From NCBI GenBank assembly GCA_017472605.1, contig JAFUPV010000046.1, positions 1-64,000 on the forward strand: a stretch of 64,000 nt of DNA, written 5' to 3'. Under the pieces are notes generated by a model, which saw only the letters and a program-made list of their open reading frames with translations, was not told the origin of the DNA and did not search any database. Position 1 is the first letter of the stretch; each line of letters begins with the position of its first letter. Made by a program: the position numbers and the translations under genes. Source of the stretch: Lachnospiraceae bacterium (lineage in GTDB: Bacteria > Bacillota > Clostridia > Lachnospirales > Lachnospiraceae). This document shows positions 41,218 through 50,779 of the stretch, piece by piece.

Positions 41218-41318
41218 AAAACAGAAAAGCACAAAAGTAAGTGACACAGAAATGGGATCAGACAGGCTGAGAAAGATACTCAGTAATAAAGATCCGGACA
41301 GCGCAGGGAGGAATTACT

Positions 41319-43145
41319 ATGTGTGGAATTGTTGGTTATGTTGGTCAGAAGCAGGCAGCACCAATCCTGCTTGACGGTTTGTCAAAGCTGGAGTACAGAG
41401 GGTATGACTCAGCCGGAATTGCGATTTTGAACGAGGATGAAATCCGGATCGTAAAGGCAAAGGGAAGGCTGAATGTTCTTCGTCAGCTGACGGGAAACGG
41501 AGAAAACATGCCGGGAACCATCGGCATTGGTCATACCAGGTGGGCGACTCATGGGGAGCCTTCGGTGACGAATTCGCATCCTCACTATAACAGGAACCGG
41601 TCCATTGCCGTCGTTCACAATGGAATCATTGAAAACTATCAGCAGCTGAAAGACCGTCTGACGAGGAAGGGCTATGAATTTCTTTCTCAGACGGATACGG
41701 AAGTGGTAGCCCATCTGCTGGACTACTACTATAAAGGGAATCCGCTGGAAGCCATAGCGAAGGTTATGACAAGAGTGGAAGGCTCCTACGCACTGGGAAT
41801 TCTGTTTCAGGAGCATCCGGACACGATCTATGCAGTCCGCAAGGGCAGTCCGCTGATCGTAGGTGTTTCAGAAACCGGCAATTACATTGCTTCGGACGTT
41901 CCGGCGATTCTGAAATATACACGCGATGTCTATTACATCGAGAACATGGAAATTGTCCGCATGGATGCCGGGCAGGTCACTTTCTTCAATCTGGATCAGG
42001 AAGAAATCACCAAGGAATTGCACACGGTTTCCTGGGATCTGGAGGCAGCAGAAAAAGGCGGCTATGAGCACTTCATGCTGAAAGAAATTTACGAACAGCC
42101 AAAAGCGGTTCGCGATGCGATCAGTCCGCGCATTAAGGACGGAAGGATCGTTCTGGATGAGATGAATCTTTCGGATGACGGGATTCGTGAAATCAGGAAG
42201 ATCTGTATCGTTGCCTGTGGTTCGGCCTACCATACCGGTGTGACAGCGAAATATGTATTGGAAGGACTGACAAGACTTCCGGTGGAGGTTGATCTGGCAA
42301 GCGAGTTTCGTTATCGTCAGCCAATCATGGAAGACAATACCCTTGTTATTGTAGTCAGTCAGTCCGGCGAGACGGCTGATTCGCTGGCCGCTTTGCGTCT
42401 TGCTCATGAGATGGGTGAGCGTGTGCTTGGAATCGTAAATGTTGTGGGAAGCTCCATTGCCCGTGAAGCGGACAATGTTCTTTATACCTGGGCAGGCCCG
42501 GAAATTTCGGTTGCCACGACAAAAGCGTACAGCGCCCAGCTGGCTGTTTTCTATCTGATCGCCGTTCACTTTGCAAGGGTGAGAGGACAGATTGGAGAGG
42601 ATGAGTATGGGCAGCTGATTGAAGAACTGAAGCAGCTTCCGGATAAAATTGCGGCGATCCTGGGTGATCGTGAGCGGATTCAGTGGTTTGCCAGCAAATT
42701 TTCTTCGGCAAGGGACATTTTCTTTATTGGACGCGGTGTAGACTATTCCGTTTCTCTGGAAGGTTCGCTGAAGCTGAAGGAAATTTCCTATATTCATTCC
42801 GAGGCGTATGCAGCGGGAGAACTGAAACACGGACCGATTTCCCTGATTGAAAAGGGAACGCTGGTGGTCAGTGTGGTAACGCAGCCGGAGCTGTTTGACA
42901 AAACAGTCAGCAACATGGTGGAAGTAAAATCGAGAGGCGGATATCTGATGACGGTAACGACCATCGGAAACTATTCCATCGAAGATACCGCAAACACAAC
43001 AATGTATATTCCAAAGACCAGCCGGTGGTTTACCGCATCTCTGTCCATCGTACCGCTTCAGCTGTTTGCCTACTATGTGTCGCTGGCAAAAGGACTGGAT
43101 GTGGATAAGCCGAGGAATCTGGCAAAATCAGTAACCGTTGAGTAA
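41319..43145 (+). CDS. glmS: Glutamine-fructose-6-phosphate transaminase
   Basis: 608 residues. It makes glucosamine 6-phosphate from fructose 6-phosphate and glutamine, the first step of UDP-GlcNAc synthesis. Cys2 (MCGIVGYVG) is the amidotransferase nucleophile; GHTRWATHG and the HNGIIENYQQ motif follow. Two SIS domains hold the isomerase site (IVACGSAYHTG, VVSQSGETADS, SYIHSEAYAAGELKHGP). The C-terminus ends DKPRNLAKSVTVE as usual. The 101-nt upstream gap contains a small hairpin CTGAG/CTCAG but not the conserved core of the glmS ribozyme. Confidence 0.97.
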   Translation: MCGIVGYVGQKQAAPILLDGLSKLEYRGYDSAGIAILNEDEIRIVKAKGRLNVLRQLTGNGENMPGTIGIGHTRWATHGEPSVTNSHPHYNRNRSIAVVHNGIIENYQQLKDRLTRKGYEFLSQTDTEVVAHLLDYYYKGNPLEAIAKVMTRVEGSYALGILFQEHPDTIYAVRKGSPLIVGVSETGNYIASDVPAILKYTRDVYYIENMEIVRMDAGQVTFFNLDQEEITKELHTVSWDLEAAEKGGYEHFMLKEIYEQPKAVRDAISPRIKDGRIVLDEMNLSDDGIREIRKICIVACGSAYHTGVTAKYVLEGLTRLPVEVDLASEFRYRQPIMEDNTLVIVVSQSGETADSLAALRLAHEMGERVLGIVNVVGSSIAREADNVLYTWAGPEISVATTKAYSAQLAVFYLIAVHFARVRGQIGEDEYGQLIEELKQLPDKIAAILGDRERIQWFASKFSSARDIFFIGRGVDYSVSLEGSLKLKEISYIHSEAYAAGELKHGPISLIEKGTLVVSVVTQPELFDKTVSNMVEVKSRGGYLMTVTTIGNYSIEDTANTTMYIPKTSRWFTASLSIVPLQLFAYYVSLAKGLDVDKPRNLAKSVTVE

Positions 43146-43276
43146 TTTGACGGATGCGGAGAAGAAAATAAGAGAGAACAGGGAACTTGTCGGTACAAAT
43201 GATAAGAAAAGGAGCCCGGGAGGGGATGGGTCTTTGAATCCCTGAAATGAGTAAGTGAGCAGGAGGAAAGCAGCAA

Positions 43277-44407
43277 ATGAGAATTGAAATGATTGAACGT
43301 TATCTTGACAGCCTGATTGAGAACAGTACACTGGATTTTCCGGCGTGGAACATCGAGGTGGCAAGGAAAGGAAAGAAGTCCGGATGGAACTACATCGACG
43401 GCTGCATGATCCTTGCCATGATTGAAACCTGGAAAATAACCGGTGTAGAGAAATACCTTAACTTTGCCGAGAGCTATATCAGCCATCGGGTAAAGGAGGA
43501 TGGAACCATTGACGGCTATCGTGTGGAGGAATACAACATCGACAATGTGAATGCGGGAAAAACCCTGTTCCTTCTTTACGATATCACCGGAAAGGAAAAA
43601 TATAAAAAGGCGGCTGATCTGGTCTATTCCCAGCTGCTTGGACAGCCGAGAACCGCTGAAAACAACTTCTGGCACAAGAAGATTTATCCCAATCAGGTCT
43701 GGCTGGACGGAATGTACATGGGACAGCCGTTTTACATGGAATATGTGACAAGAAACGGTCAGAAGGAGCTTTATAAAGATATCTATGGTCAGTTTGCCAA
43801 TGTAGTAAAATACATGCGTGACGAGAAAACCGGCCTGTATTACCACGCCTATGATTCTTCCAGAGAGATGTTCTGGTGTGACAAGGAAACCGGCCTTTCC
43901 CAGAACTTCTGGCTTCGCGCCCTGGGCTGGTATTCCATGGCGCTGCTGGATACGCTGTCCCAGGCTGATCCCAGCTACATGCCAGAAGAATATGAAAATC
44001 TGAAAAAAGTTTTTGTTGACCTGATGGATTCCATGCTGAAGTTCCAGGATGAAAGCGGCATGTGGTATCAGGTGGTAAACATGGGCGGTCGTGAAAGAAA
44101 TTATCTGGAGACCAGCGGAAGTTCGATCATGGCATACAGCCTTCTGAAAGGTGTCCGTCTTGGTTTCCTGGATCAGAAATACCGTGATGCTGCCATTAAG
44201 GCATTTAACGGAATCTGTGAGCGCTATCTTCGTGAGAAGGATGGAACTCTCAGTCTTGGCGGAATCTGTCTGGTGGCTGGCCTTGGTGGTCCTCAGATGC
44301 GTGACGGCAGCTATGATTACTACATGTCAGAGCCGATTGTCGAAGACGATGCCAAGGGTGTAGCACCGTTCCTGCTGGCTTACACAGAGCTTCGAAGAGA
44401 GGATTGA
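43277..44407 (+). CDS. GH105 unsaturated uronyl hydrolase
   Basis: 376 residues; ATG after AGGAGG. Family GH105 (YteR/YesR type) removes the unsaturated uronic acid from rhamnogalacturonan oligosaccharides made by pectin lyases. The (alpha/alpha)6 barrel pattern is visible: GWNYIDGCMILAMIETW near 40, NIDNVNAGKTLF near 85, QVWLDGMYMGQPFYMEY near 143 with the proton-donor Asp, and SSSIMAYSLLKG-like tail (ETSGSSIMAYSLLKGVRLG). No signal peptide, so it works in the cytoplasm. It lies between glmS and a DUF6472 gene. With uxuAB it points to pectin or glucuronate use. Confidence 0.9.
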   Translation: MRIEMIERYLDSLIENSTLDFPAWNIEVARKGKKSGWNYIDGCMILAMIETWKITGVEKYLNFAESYISHRVKEDGTIDGYRVEEYNIDNVNAGKTLFLLYDITGKEKYKKAADLVYSQLLGQPRTAENNFWHKKIYPNQVWLDGMYMGQPFYMEYVTRNGQKELYKDIYGQFANVVKYMRDEKTGLYYHAYDSSREMFWCDKETGLSQNFWLRALGWYSMALLDTLSQADPSYMPEEYENLKKVFVDLMDSMLKFQDESGMWYQVVNMGGRERNYLETSGSSIMAYSLLKGVRLGFLDQKYRDAAIKAFNGICERYLREKDGTLSLGGICLVAGLGGPQMRDGSYDYYMSEPIVEDDAKGVAPFLLAYTELRRED

Positions 44408-44514
44408 TCCCAAAAGGGATTCGCTGCCTGTTTTGCCGGATACAGCGATCTTTTTGACCTGTGGGATGGGTACAGGGGTTCAGAACGAGAAAGGAAATGG
44501 ACAGGGGAGAGAGA

Positions 44515-44697
44515 ATGGCAAGAACAAACTGTGAGGAATGTGCATATTTTTCTTATGACGAGGAGTATGACAGTTATGAATGCGATTTCGCGCTGGATGA
44601 GGATGAGATTGCCCGTGCTGCCGTCTATGGAGACTATTATGTCTGCCCTCATTTTCAGTACCGGGATGAATATCGGATTGTGAGAAAGCAGATTTAA
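44515..44697 (+). CDS. DUF6472 family small Cys-rich protein
   Basis: 60 residues from ATG 44515 after GGGGAGAGAG. Four Cys (NCEECAYFSYDEEYDSYEC and YYVCPHFQ) probably bind zinc or iron. The acidic core YDEEYDSYEC and the C-terminus DEYRIVRKQI match the DUF6472 family that I associate with Lachnospiraceae. Function unknown. It stands 18 nt before the C40 peptidase gene, so both may be co-transcribed. A longer in-frame version from 44461 has no ribosome site. Confidence 0.7.
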   Translation: MARTNCEECAYFSYDEEYDSYECDFALDEDEIARAAVYGDYYVCPHFQYRDEYRIVRKQI

Positions 44698-44715
44698 TAC
44701 GGAAAGGTTTTAGCA

Positions 44716-46242
44716 ATGAAAGAACGTAAGAGCAGAGATAAACTGACTGTGGTCGTTGGAGTGCTGATCATCATTCTGACAGCCATGGCCCTGATGCTTG
44801 GTGCTACCATGTATTACAGACAGGGGATCAATCAGGAAACAGAAGAAACAACAACAAAACCAACGGTGAAGATTCCGGACATTACCAATGCGCCGACAGA
44901 ACCATCGACGCCGGCAGCAACAACACCAGCAGCAACAACACCGGCAGCAACAACGCCGGCAGCAACAACGCCGGCAACGACAACACCGGCAGCAACAACG
45001 CCGGCAACGACAACACCGGCAGAGACAACCCCGGCGGCGACAACGCCGGCAGAGACAACATCTGCAGTAGAGTCTGGAGAACAGAGCAGCTCCAATCGGA
45101 CTGGATATCTTGCTGAGGTTGAAGCGGCAACTCTGCAGAAGAGTGGTTCTCACCGCGTTGATATCACTTCAATGACTCAGATCACGGCGCAGGAGGTGCG
45201 CACGCTGATTGAAGCCTACACCGTGCCGGATATGCCATATCTGGACGGTTCAGAGCGGACAGCCGGAGACTTCGATTACACGTTAAAGCGCAGAAATCTG
45301 TCTGCCATCGCGGATCCGGTCGCACTTCAGTACGGTGTACTGGTGGGAAATACGGCAGTCCGTGCGTTCCCAACCTGGCAGAAGATGTCCAATGGAACCG
45401 GTTACGACTCCTTTGACTATCTGCAGGAGAGCCTGCTGATGGCAGGTGAAGGTGTTGCAGTCCTTCATCAGACAGAAGATAAGATATGGAGCTTTGTTCA
45501 GGCAGACAGCTATAACGGATGGGTTCAGACGGAAATGATCGCATTCTGTACGCTGGATGAGATGAAGTCCTTTGTGACGGCTGACTCGTTTGCTGTTGTG
45601 ACAGAACCGGTTCTGACAGCGGAAGGTGTAGCTCTGCGAATGGGAACCAGACTCCCGCTTGTGAAAGTCGTAGACGGTGCCGCTGTCCTTCAGATGGCAA
45701 AAAAGGATGACAGCGGAAAGCTGAAGGTAATAGAGACAGCGGTGGATGCAGGAATGATCTCGGAAGGTTATCTGGCACTCAGCGAAGATGCGATTGTCGA
45801 GCAGGCAAAGAAGCTTCTTGGAACAAACTATGGCTGGGGCGACAGCAATGCCTACATGGACTGCAGCTCTACCCTGCGCGCAGTCTACAACTGTTTTGGA
45901 ATTGTGCTTCCAAGAAACACGTCCTGGATGCCAAACTGCGGTCTGAAAGTAACGGATGTCCGGGAAATGGGAACGCAGGAAAAACGGGATCTGATCGCCT
46001 CCCTTCCGAAGGGAAGCATCCTGCTGATCAATGGTCATGCGATGATGTATGTCGGTCAGATAGACGGTGTGGAGAGCATGCTTCACAATGTAACCCAGTA
46101 TAAGCCGTCAGCAGGAGCGGAGATTGAGCGTCCGCTGAAGTGTGTGATTACTCCGATTGATATCTGCAACACGGCTGACGCAAACTATGTGGATCTGTAT
46201 CGCTATGTGATTGAAGTGGACTGGTCAAAAATCAGCCAGTAA
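44716..46242 (+). CDS. Membrane-anchored NlpC/P60 (C40) peptidase with SH3-like domains
   Basis: 508 residues. A cytoplasmic start and membrane span (TVVVGVLIIILTAMALMLG, about 10-30) leads to an extracellular Thr/Ala/Pro repeat region (PAATT and PAETT units, about 57-115). Then two SH3-like regions (about 150-340) and a C40 domain: EQAKKLLGTNYGWGDSN, MDCSSTLRAVY with the catalytic Cys, KGSILLINGHAMMYVG with the catalytic His. Such enzymes cut D-Glu-diamino acid bonds in peptidoglycan stem peptides. The Thr-rich stretch may span the wall. The gene is followed by a strong bidirectional terminator. Confidence 0.88.
   Translation: MKERKSRDKLTVVVGVLIIILTAMALMLGATMYYRQGINQETEETTTKPTVKIPDITNAPTEPSTPAATTPAATTPAATTPAATTPATTTPAATTPATTTPAETTPAATTPAETTSAVESGEQSSSNRTGYLAEVEAATLQKSGSHRVDITSMTQITAQEVRTLIEAYTVPDMPYLDGSERTAGDFDYTLKRRNLSAIADPVALQYGVLVGNTAVRAFPTWQKMSNGTGYDSFDYLQESLLMAGEGVAVLHQTEDKIWSFVQADSYNGWVQTEMIAFCTLDEMKSFVTADSFAVVTEPVLTAEGVALRMGTRLPLVKVVDGAAVLQMAKKDDSGKLKVIETAVDAGMISEGYLALSEDAIVEQAKKLLGTNYGWGDSNAYMDCSSTLRAVYNCFGIVLPRNTSWMPNCGLKVTDVREMGTQEKRDLIASLPKGSILLINGHAMMYVGQIDGVESMLHNVTQYKPSAGAEIERPLKCVITPIDICNTADANYVDLYRYVIEVDWSKISQ
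44905..45063 (+). repeat. Codon repeats encoding PAATT/PAETT units
   Basis: Fifteen-base units with GCAACAACACCGGCA pattern are repeated about ten times. The low complexity gives long open frames in other frames and on the other strand that are not genes. Confidence 0.85.
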
Positions 46243-46268
46243 CGTAATACAATAAGAAAAGGAAAGAA

Positions 46269-46329
46269 AAATCCCCCTGTCAGTGACTGCAGCCAGTTTT
46301 CTGGATGCCTGCCGCTGACAGGGGGATTT
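46269..46329. terminator. Bidirectional terminator
   Basis: AAATCCCCCTGTCAG (46269-46283) and CTGACAGGGGGATTT (46315-46329) are perfect 15-bp complements between two convergent genes; A- and T-rich flanks on both sides. Confidence 0.85.
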
Positions 46330-46360
46330 CCGTTACGCGTGTTTCTTTCGCTTAATTCTG

Positions 46361-47737
46361 TTATGCGTTAGCCAGATATTCTTTGTAGGTTACAATCGCC
46401 TGCTTCATGACTTCTTTTCCGGGAGCGCCCTTCGTCAGACGCTTTTCCACGCAGGTTTCCATGCTGATCTCGCTGTAGATATCCTCTTCAAATACCGGGC
46501 AAATTGCCTTGTATTCCTCCAACGGAAGCTCGTCCAGAGAAATCTTCTTCTCGATGCAGAGAAGAACCAGCTGGCCGATGATGCCATGTGCATCGCGGAA
46601 CGGAACGCCGTGCTTAACGAGATAGTCTGCCGCGTCCGTAGCGTTGGTAAATCCGTTCTTTGCGCTTGCTTCCATGCGGTCTTTGCGGAAACGCATGGTT
46701 GCAATCATGTCTGTGAACAGAGCCAGACAGCCCTTTACCGTATCCATGGCATCAAAAGCCATTTCCTTGTCTTCCTGCATGTCTTTGTTGTAAGCCAGCG
46801 GCAGACCTTTCATGGTGGTCAGGAGAGACGTGAGAGCACCATAGACACGGCCGGTCTTTCCGCGGATCAGCTCGGCAATGTCCGGGTTCTTCTTCTGCGG
46901 CATGATGCTGGAACCGGTGCTGTAGGCATCATCCAGCTCAACAAACTGATACTCGTTGGTATTCCAGATAATGATCTCCTCACAGAAACGGGAAAGGTGC
47001 ATCATGATCAGGGACAGTGCGCTTAAAAATTCAACCAGATAGTCTCTGTCAGCAACAGAATCCATGCTGTTTCCGGTTGCACGGTCGAAACCGAGAAGAG
47101 AAGCTGTGTACTCACGGTCCAGCGGATAGGTGGTTCCGGCAAGCGCTCCTGAGCCGAGCGGACATACATTCATGCGGCGGCGGATGTCACCGAGACGGTC
47201 ATGGTCTCTCATGAACATTTCAAAATAAGCACCAAAGTGATGAGCCAGAGTGATCGGCTGTGCTTTCTGAAGATGCGTAAATCCGGGCATGTAAGTATCC
47301 AGATTTGCTTCCATTGTCTCAAGAAGAGCAGAGAGCAGTTTCTTCAGAAGCTCAGAAGTCTCATCAATCTCATCTCTGGTAAACAGCTTCATGTCAAGAG
47401 CAACCTGATCGTTGCGGCTTCGGCCGGTATGAAGCTTCTTGCCCACATCACCGACCCGTTCGATCAGATGAGCTTCGACAAAGCTGTGGATGTCTTCGCT
47501 GCCGTCATCAAACGTCAGAACGCCGGCTTTGATATCCTCCAGGATGCCGTTGAGTCCGGCAATGATGGTATCTTTTTCCTCATCCGTCAGGATTTCCTGT
47601 TTGGCAAGCATTGTCACATGGGCGATGCTTCCGCGGATATCCTGTTCATAAAATTTGCAGTCAAAGGGCAGAGACGCGTTAAACGCGTCTACCAGTTTGT
47701 TTGTTTCCTTTGTAAAACGTCCTCCCCATAATTTCAT
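46361..47737 (-). CDS. argH: Argininosuccinate lyase
   Basis: 458 residues, the normal length. It splits argininosuccinate into arginine and fumarate. MKLWGGRFTKETNKLVDAFN at the N-terminus, HTGRSRNDQVALD (about 85-97), TRDEIDE, GFTHLQKAQPITLAHH and the signature GSSIMPQKKNPDIAELIR (with the catalytic Ser in SSIMPQK) are present. ATG after AAGGAGGAA. It follows yfhO by 39 nt on the same strand, with no other arg gene near. A TATATAA stretch in the gap might give it its own promoter. Confidence 0.97.
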   Translation of the reverse strand: MKLWGGRFTKETNKLVDAFNASLPFDCKFYEQDIRGSIAHVTMLAKQEILTDEEKDTIIAGLNGILEDIKAGVLTFDDGSEDIHSFVEAHLIERVGDVGKKLHTGRSRNDQVALDMKLFTRDEIDETSELLKKLLSALLETMEANLDTYMPGFTHLQKAQPITLAHHFGAYFEMFMRDHDRLGDIRRRMNVCPLGSGALAGTTYPLDREYTASLLGFDRATGNSMDSVADRDYLVEFLSALSLIMMHLSRFCEEIIIWNTNEYQFVELDDAYSTGSSIMPQKKNPDIAELIRGKTGRVYGALTSLLTTMKGLPLAYNKDMQEDKEMAFDAMDTVKGCLALFTDMIATMRFRKDRMEASAKNGFTNATDAADYLVKHGVPFRDAHGIIGQLVLLCIEKKISLDELPLEEYKAICPVFEEDIYSEISMETCVEKRLTKGAPGKEVMKQAIVTYKEYLANA

Positions 47738-47776
47738 AGGTAGTTCCTCCTTATATAATAGGTATTGCCGTCCCCA

Positions 47777-50700
47777 TCAAGGTTTGTCGGCATGATGTTT
47801 TTTGCGATAAGCAGAGAGCGGGACAGAAGCATTTGTCTTTCTTGTCTCCATGTGTTCCTCAACCAGTTCATCAATCGTACTGCTGTCGTTTGAGACTTTT
47901 CTTTCGGGAGCTGCGGGAGCCGGTTTGCGGGCAGGCGCTTTTTTGGATGTCTTGCTTCGCGTGCCGTTTCGGTGCCTGTCGTTTCGGTATTCATCCTCAT
48001 CATATCCGTCATCCGGATAATCGTCGTCGCTGTACCCGTCCTCCTCATAGTCGTCATGGTCATAACTGTCATCATCCAGATCGTCCTCGTAGATTTCATC
48101 CCCGTCCTCATAGGAAGCCGCGGATGATTCCATGTCATCCATGTCATGAAGCCGTTTCTCTTCCAGGGCATCCTGCTTTTTTGAGAGGTGCCACTGTCGG
48201 ATCAGCAGGCGGAGCATGATCAGAAGAATCAGACTGATCAGTGAAATCATCAGACCAATGTTAAAACCGGGCGGTGTATACTTCATCCGGATGGTATGAG
48301 TTCCAGCCGGGACATCAAAGGAGAGGAATGCCTCTTCATAGGAAGCGGTTTCTACCCTGGTTCCATCAACAGTCACTTCCCAACCCTTATCGTAGGGAAT
48401 GGAGAGGAACATGGTTCCGTCATTGGTGCTTGTAACCGTTCCACGAATCGACGTGGAGGAGTAGCTTTCAAGTTCCAGCGGCTCACTGTTCAGGATCTCG
48501 TACATCTGAGCAAGAACATCTTCATTGAGAACATAAGCGCTGACATTGATTCCCTGACCGGATTTGTTGGAATCCACGTTGGTAATTGTCAGAACCGTTC
48601 CTGCCGGAGCGTCGGACGCGGAACAGAAGTAACTGCGGCCGAGATAGTCATATTCCTTGCTGAACTGCGTTCCGTCATTGTAGGTAATCTTAACTTCAGC
48701 AGGACCGGATTTGTTGACATAGACGTAAATGTAGCCGGTGTCGTCGAGCGTCACGGTAACAGTAGAGGTATCATTATTTGCAACGTTTGTCTGAAGAACA
48801 AACAGATCCTCTTCAATGCCGAGCGCATGGGCGAGACTGTTCCAGTTTACACCGGGATTCACATCGGTGCTGTTCCAGGAAACGCCGACATTACTGTCAA
48901 CAACAAATCCCAGAGGAAGCACATAGGTGTTTTCATAGAAATAGATGTCATCCTTCTGGTCCACATCCGGGTTATAGTTCTCGGAATAGACAAGCTTTCG
49001 GAAGTTGTCTTCTGTCTGTTCCGAGGAGGAAATGGAATACTTGATTCCAAGGAGCATGTTTGCAGCCCAGGACCATCCTTCGGTGCCATAGGCGTTGGTG
49101 GAAGACTCCATACCGAGTTTTTTGTAGAATGCAGTCAGATCCGCATAGGTAGTGGAGGAGAAGATGGATGCAGAGCGGTAGTCAAGCCAGGCACCATCGT
49201 TCTTGGTCCGGTTGGAAACTTTCTCCGTGCGGAAGAAATCACCGTCATTTTCTTCTTCAACCATGGCACTGAAACGGCGTACCGCCTCATCATCCTTGAC
49301 ATAGCTGGGACGGCTGACGGTCGTCACACTGGTAGTAGCCATGTTAACGGAGGTTTCCACAATGATGGCACAGAGGGCGGCTACAAAGAGAAGGCCGCGC
49401 CATTTTTTTCTGGTGGTCGTCTTTACATAGGTCAGTCCAGCATAGATGGCGATGAAGGCGAGAGACAGATAGAAGCTCTCCCAAGTGTAGAAATAGTCAT
49501 CCTTCGGCACATCGTTGGTCAGGTTCTCGCCAAGCTTTTCCGCCAGAACAACAAAGCCCACTGCAAAACAAAGTGCTTTGAGAACATCCTTTCCGGAGCG
49601 GTCCTCCAGACCGCGGTAGCCTTTGTAGCCCATTACCAGAACAAGGAAAATGTAAATGAAGGACTGGCGGCAGGGCAGAGAATTGGGGTAATGGAAGCCG
49701 TGCCAGATGAAATTCAGGATGTTCAGACTGAAGCTTAACAGGAAGAACAGAAGCAGCAGTCCGTAGACCATCTTTTCCCGGAACGGAACCTTTTTATTCA
49801 TCAGGTACAGCGGGACGAAAACAAGGATCGCGACGCCGCAGTAGATGTTGGGCCAGTGATCCAGACCAATCTCAACCGTCGTATTCATCAGGTGTCGGCT
49901 GAGCATGTCGAAAATGGTGAAATAGGAGGAGGCGCTCTTTGGGAAACTAAAGTTTCCGGAAGCGGTAGACGACAGTGCTGTGATCGTCGGAATCAGCAGA
50001 ATCGCAGCCAGTCCTCCTGCCAGCAGCGAATAAATCGCGAAATTCAGAACCTTTTTCGGATAGTTGTAATCATCTCCGCGGTAGAGGATCAGCTGGATGG
50101 CAAAGTAAAGAACAAGGCTGATGCAGACCATGATGGAGATGTAGTAGTTGGAATAGATGCAGATGGCAAGTGAGATGCAGTAAAGCATGCATTTGTTTTT
50201 CCGGACAAGCTGTTCCAGCCCCAGAATAATCATCGGGAAGAGGAAAAGGCAGTCGAGCCACATGATATTCCAGCTGTAGGCGGCCATGTAGCCGCTGAGG
50301 CCATAGAAAATTCCAAAAAAGGCAGAACCGATGCTGTTGGTTTCGTTGTGCCGGTTCAGGTACCAGGTCATTGTCAGGCTGGAGAGAGCCATGCGAAGGA
50401 CAATGCCGTAGGTGATGAATTCGATGACATATGCGCGCGGACAGAGAACAAGCAGCCAGTTAATCGGGCTGGACAGGTAGTAGGAATAGAGAGCAAGGAA
50501 ATTATTTCCAAGTCCGATATCCCATGTGTAGAACAGGCTGTCAAAGGAACTGAGCTTGTCCTTGTACTCCTGAAAGAACGGCGCATACTGGTGATAGAGG
50601 TCTGTACGAAGAAAGCTCTTGTCACCGAATGGGAAGATTTCTTTGCCGGCGAAAACAATCAGCATCACAAGGATGGGAACGAAAAAAGCCAGCAGGTAAG

Positions 50701-50779
50701 GAAGACAGGGATAATCCAGAGGGTTTCCATGATACCTTTTTGATGCGTTTGCTGGCGGTGCAGTTTTCTTAATTTTCAT
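47777..50779 (-). CDS. YfhO family membrane protein with acidic C-terminal tail
   Basis: 1,000 residues from ATG at 50779, 6 nt after AAAGGAG. About 12-14 membrane spans over 1-470 (first: LPYLLAFFVPILVMLIVFAG) include the family's KSFLRTDLYHQYAPFFQEYK loop. A large extracellular domain follows (about 480-850) and one more span (GLMISLISLILLIMLRLLI). The last 120 residues are a low-complexity tail first rich in Asp, Glu and Tyr, then basic. YfhO proteins are GT-C-like; one member was linked to lipoteichoic acid glycosylation. Directly upstream is gtrA, whose family flips or handles polyprenyl-linked sugars, which fits a wall-glycosylation role. The tail is unusual. Confidence 0.88.
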   Translation of the reverse strand: MKIKKTAPPANASKRYHGNPLDYPCLPYLLAFFVPILVMLIVFAGKEIFPFGDKSFLRTDLYHQYAPFFQEYKDKLSSFDSLFYTWDIGLGNNFLALYSYYLSSPINWLLVLCPRAYVIEFITYGIVLRMALSSLTMTWYLNRHNETNSIGSAFFGIFYGLSGYMAAYSWNIMWLDCLFLFPMIILGLEQLVRKNKCMLYCISLAICIYSNYYISIMVCISLVLYFAIQLILYRGDDYNYPKKVLNFAIYSLLAGGLAAILLIPTITALSSTASGNFSFPKSASSYFTIFDMLSRHLMNTTVEIGLDHWPNIYCGVAILVFVPLYLMNKKVPFREKMVYGLLLLFFLLSFSLNILNFIWHGFHYPNSLPCRQSFIYIFLVLVMGYKGYRGLEDRSGKDVLKALCFAVGFVVLAEKLGENLTNDVPKDDYFYTWESFYLSLAFIAIYAGLTYVKTTTRKKWRGLLFVAALCAIIVETSVNMATTSVTTVSRPSYVKDDEAVRRFSAMVEEENDGDFFRTEKVSNRTKNDGAWLDYRSASIFSSTTYADLTAFYKKLGMESSTNAYGTEGWSWAANMLLGIKYSISSSEQTEDNFRKLVYSENYNPDVDQKDDIYFYENTYVLPLGFVVDSNVGVSWNSTDVNPGVNWNSLAHALGIEEDLFVLQTNVANNDTSTVTVTLDDTGYIYVYVNKSGPAEVKITYNDGTQFSKEYDYLGRSYFCSASDAPAGTVLTITNVDSNKSGQGINVSAYVLNEDVLAQMYEILNSEPLELESYSSTSIRGTVTSTNDGTMFLSIPYDKGWEVTVDGTRVETASYEEAFLSFDVPAGTHTIRMKYTPPGFNIGLMISLISLILLIMLRLLIRQWHLSKKQDALEEKRLHDMDDMESSAASYEDGDEIYEDDLDDDSYDHDDYEEDGYSDDDYPDDGYDEDEYRNDRHRNGTRSKTSKKAPARKPAPAAPERKVSNDSSTIDELVEEHMETRKTNASVPLSAYRKKHHADKP

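Noticed and set aside
41218-41318. glmS ribozyme
   Set aside because: The gap is only 101 nt and does not contain the conserved ribozyme core, so none is claimed.
48296-49738. 480-codon plus-strand frame inside yfhO, and similar long frames opposite dnaK, lepA and the SpaA repeats
   Set aside because: They lie wholly within strongly supported genes on the other strand, show no family motifs and lack ribosome sites.
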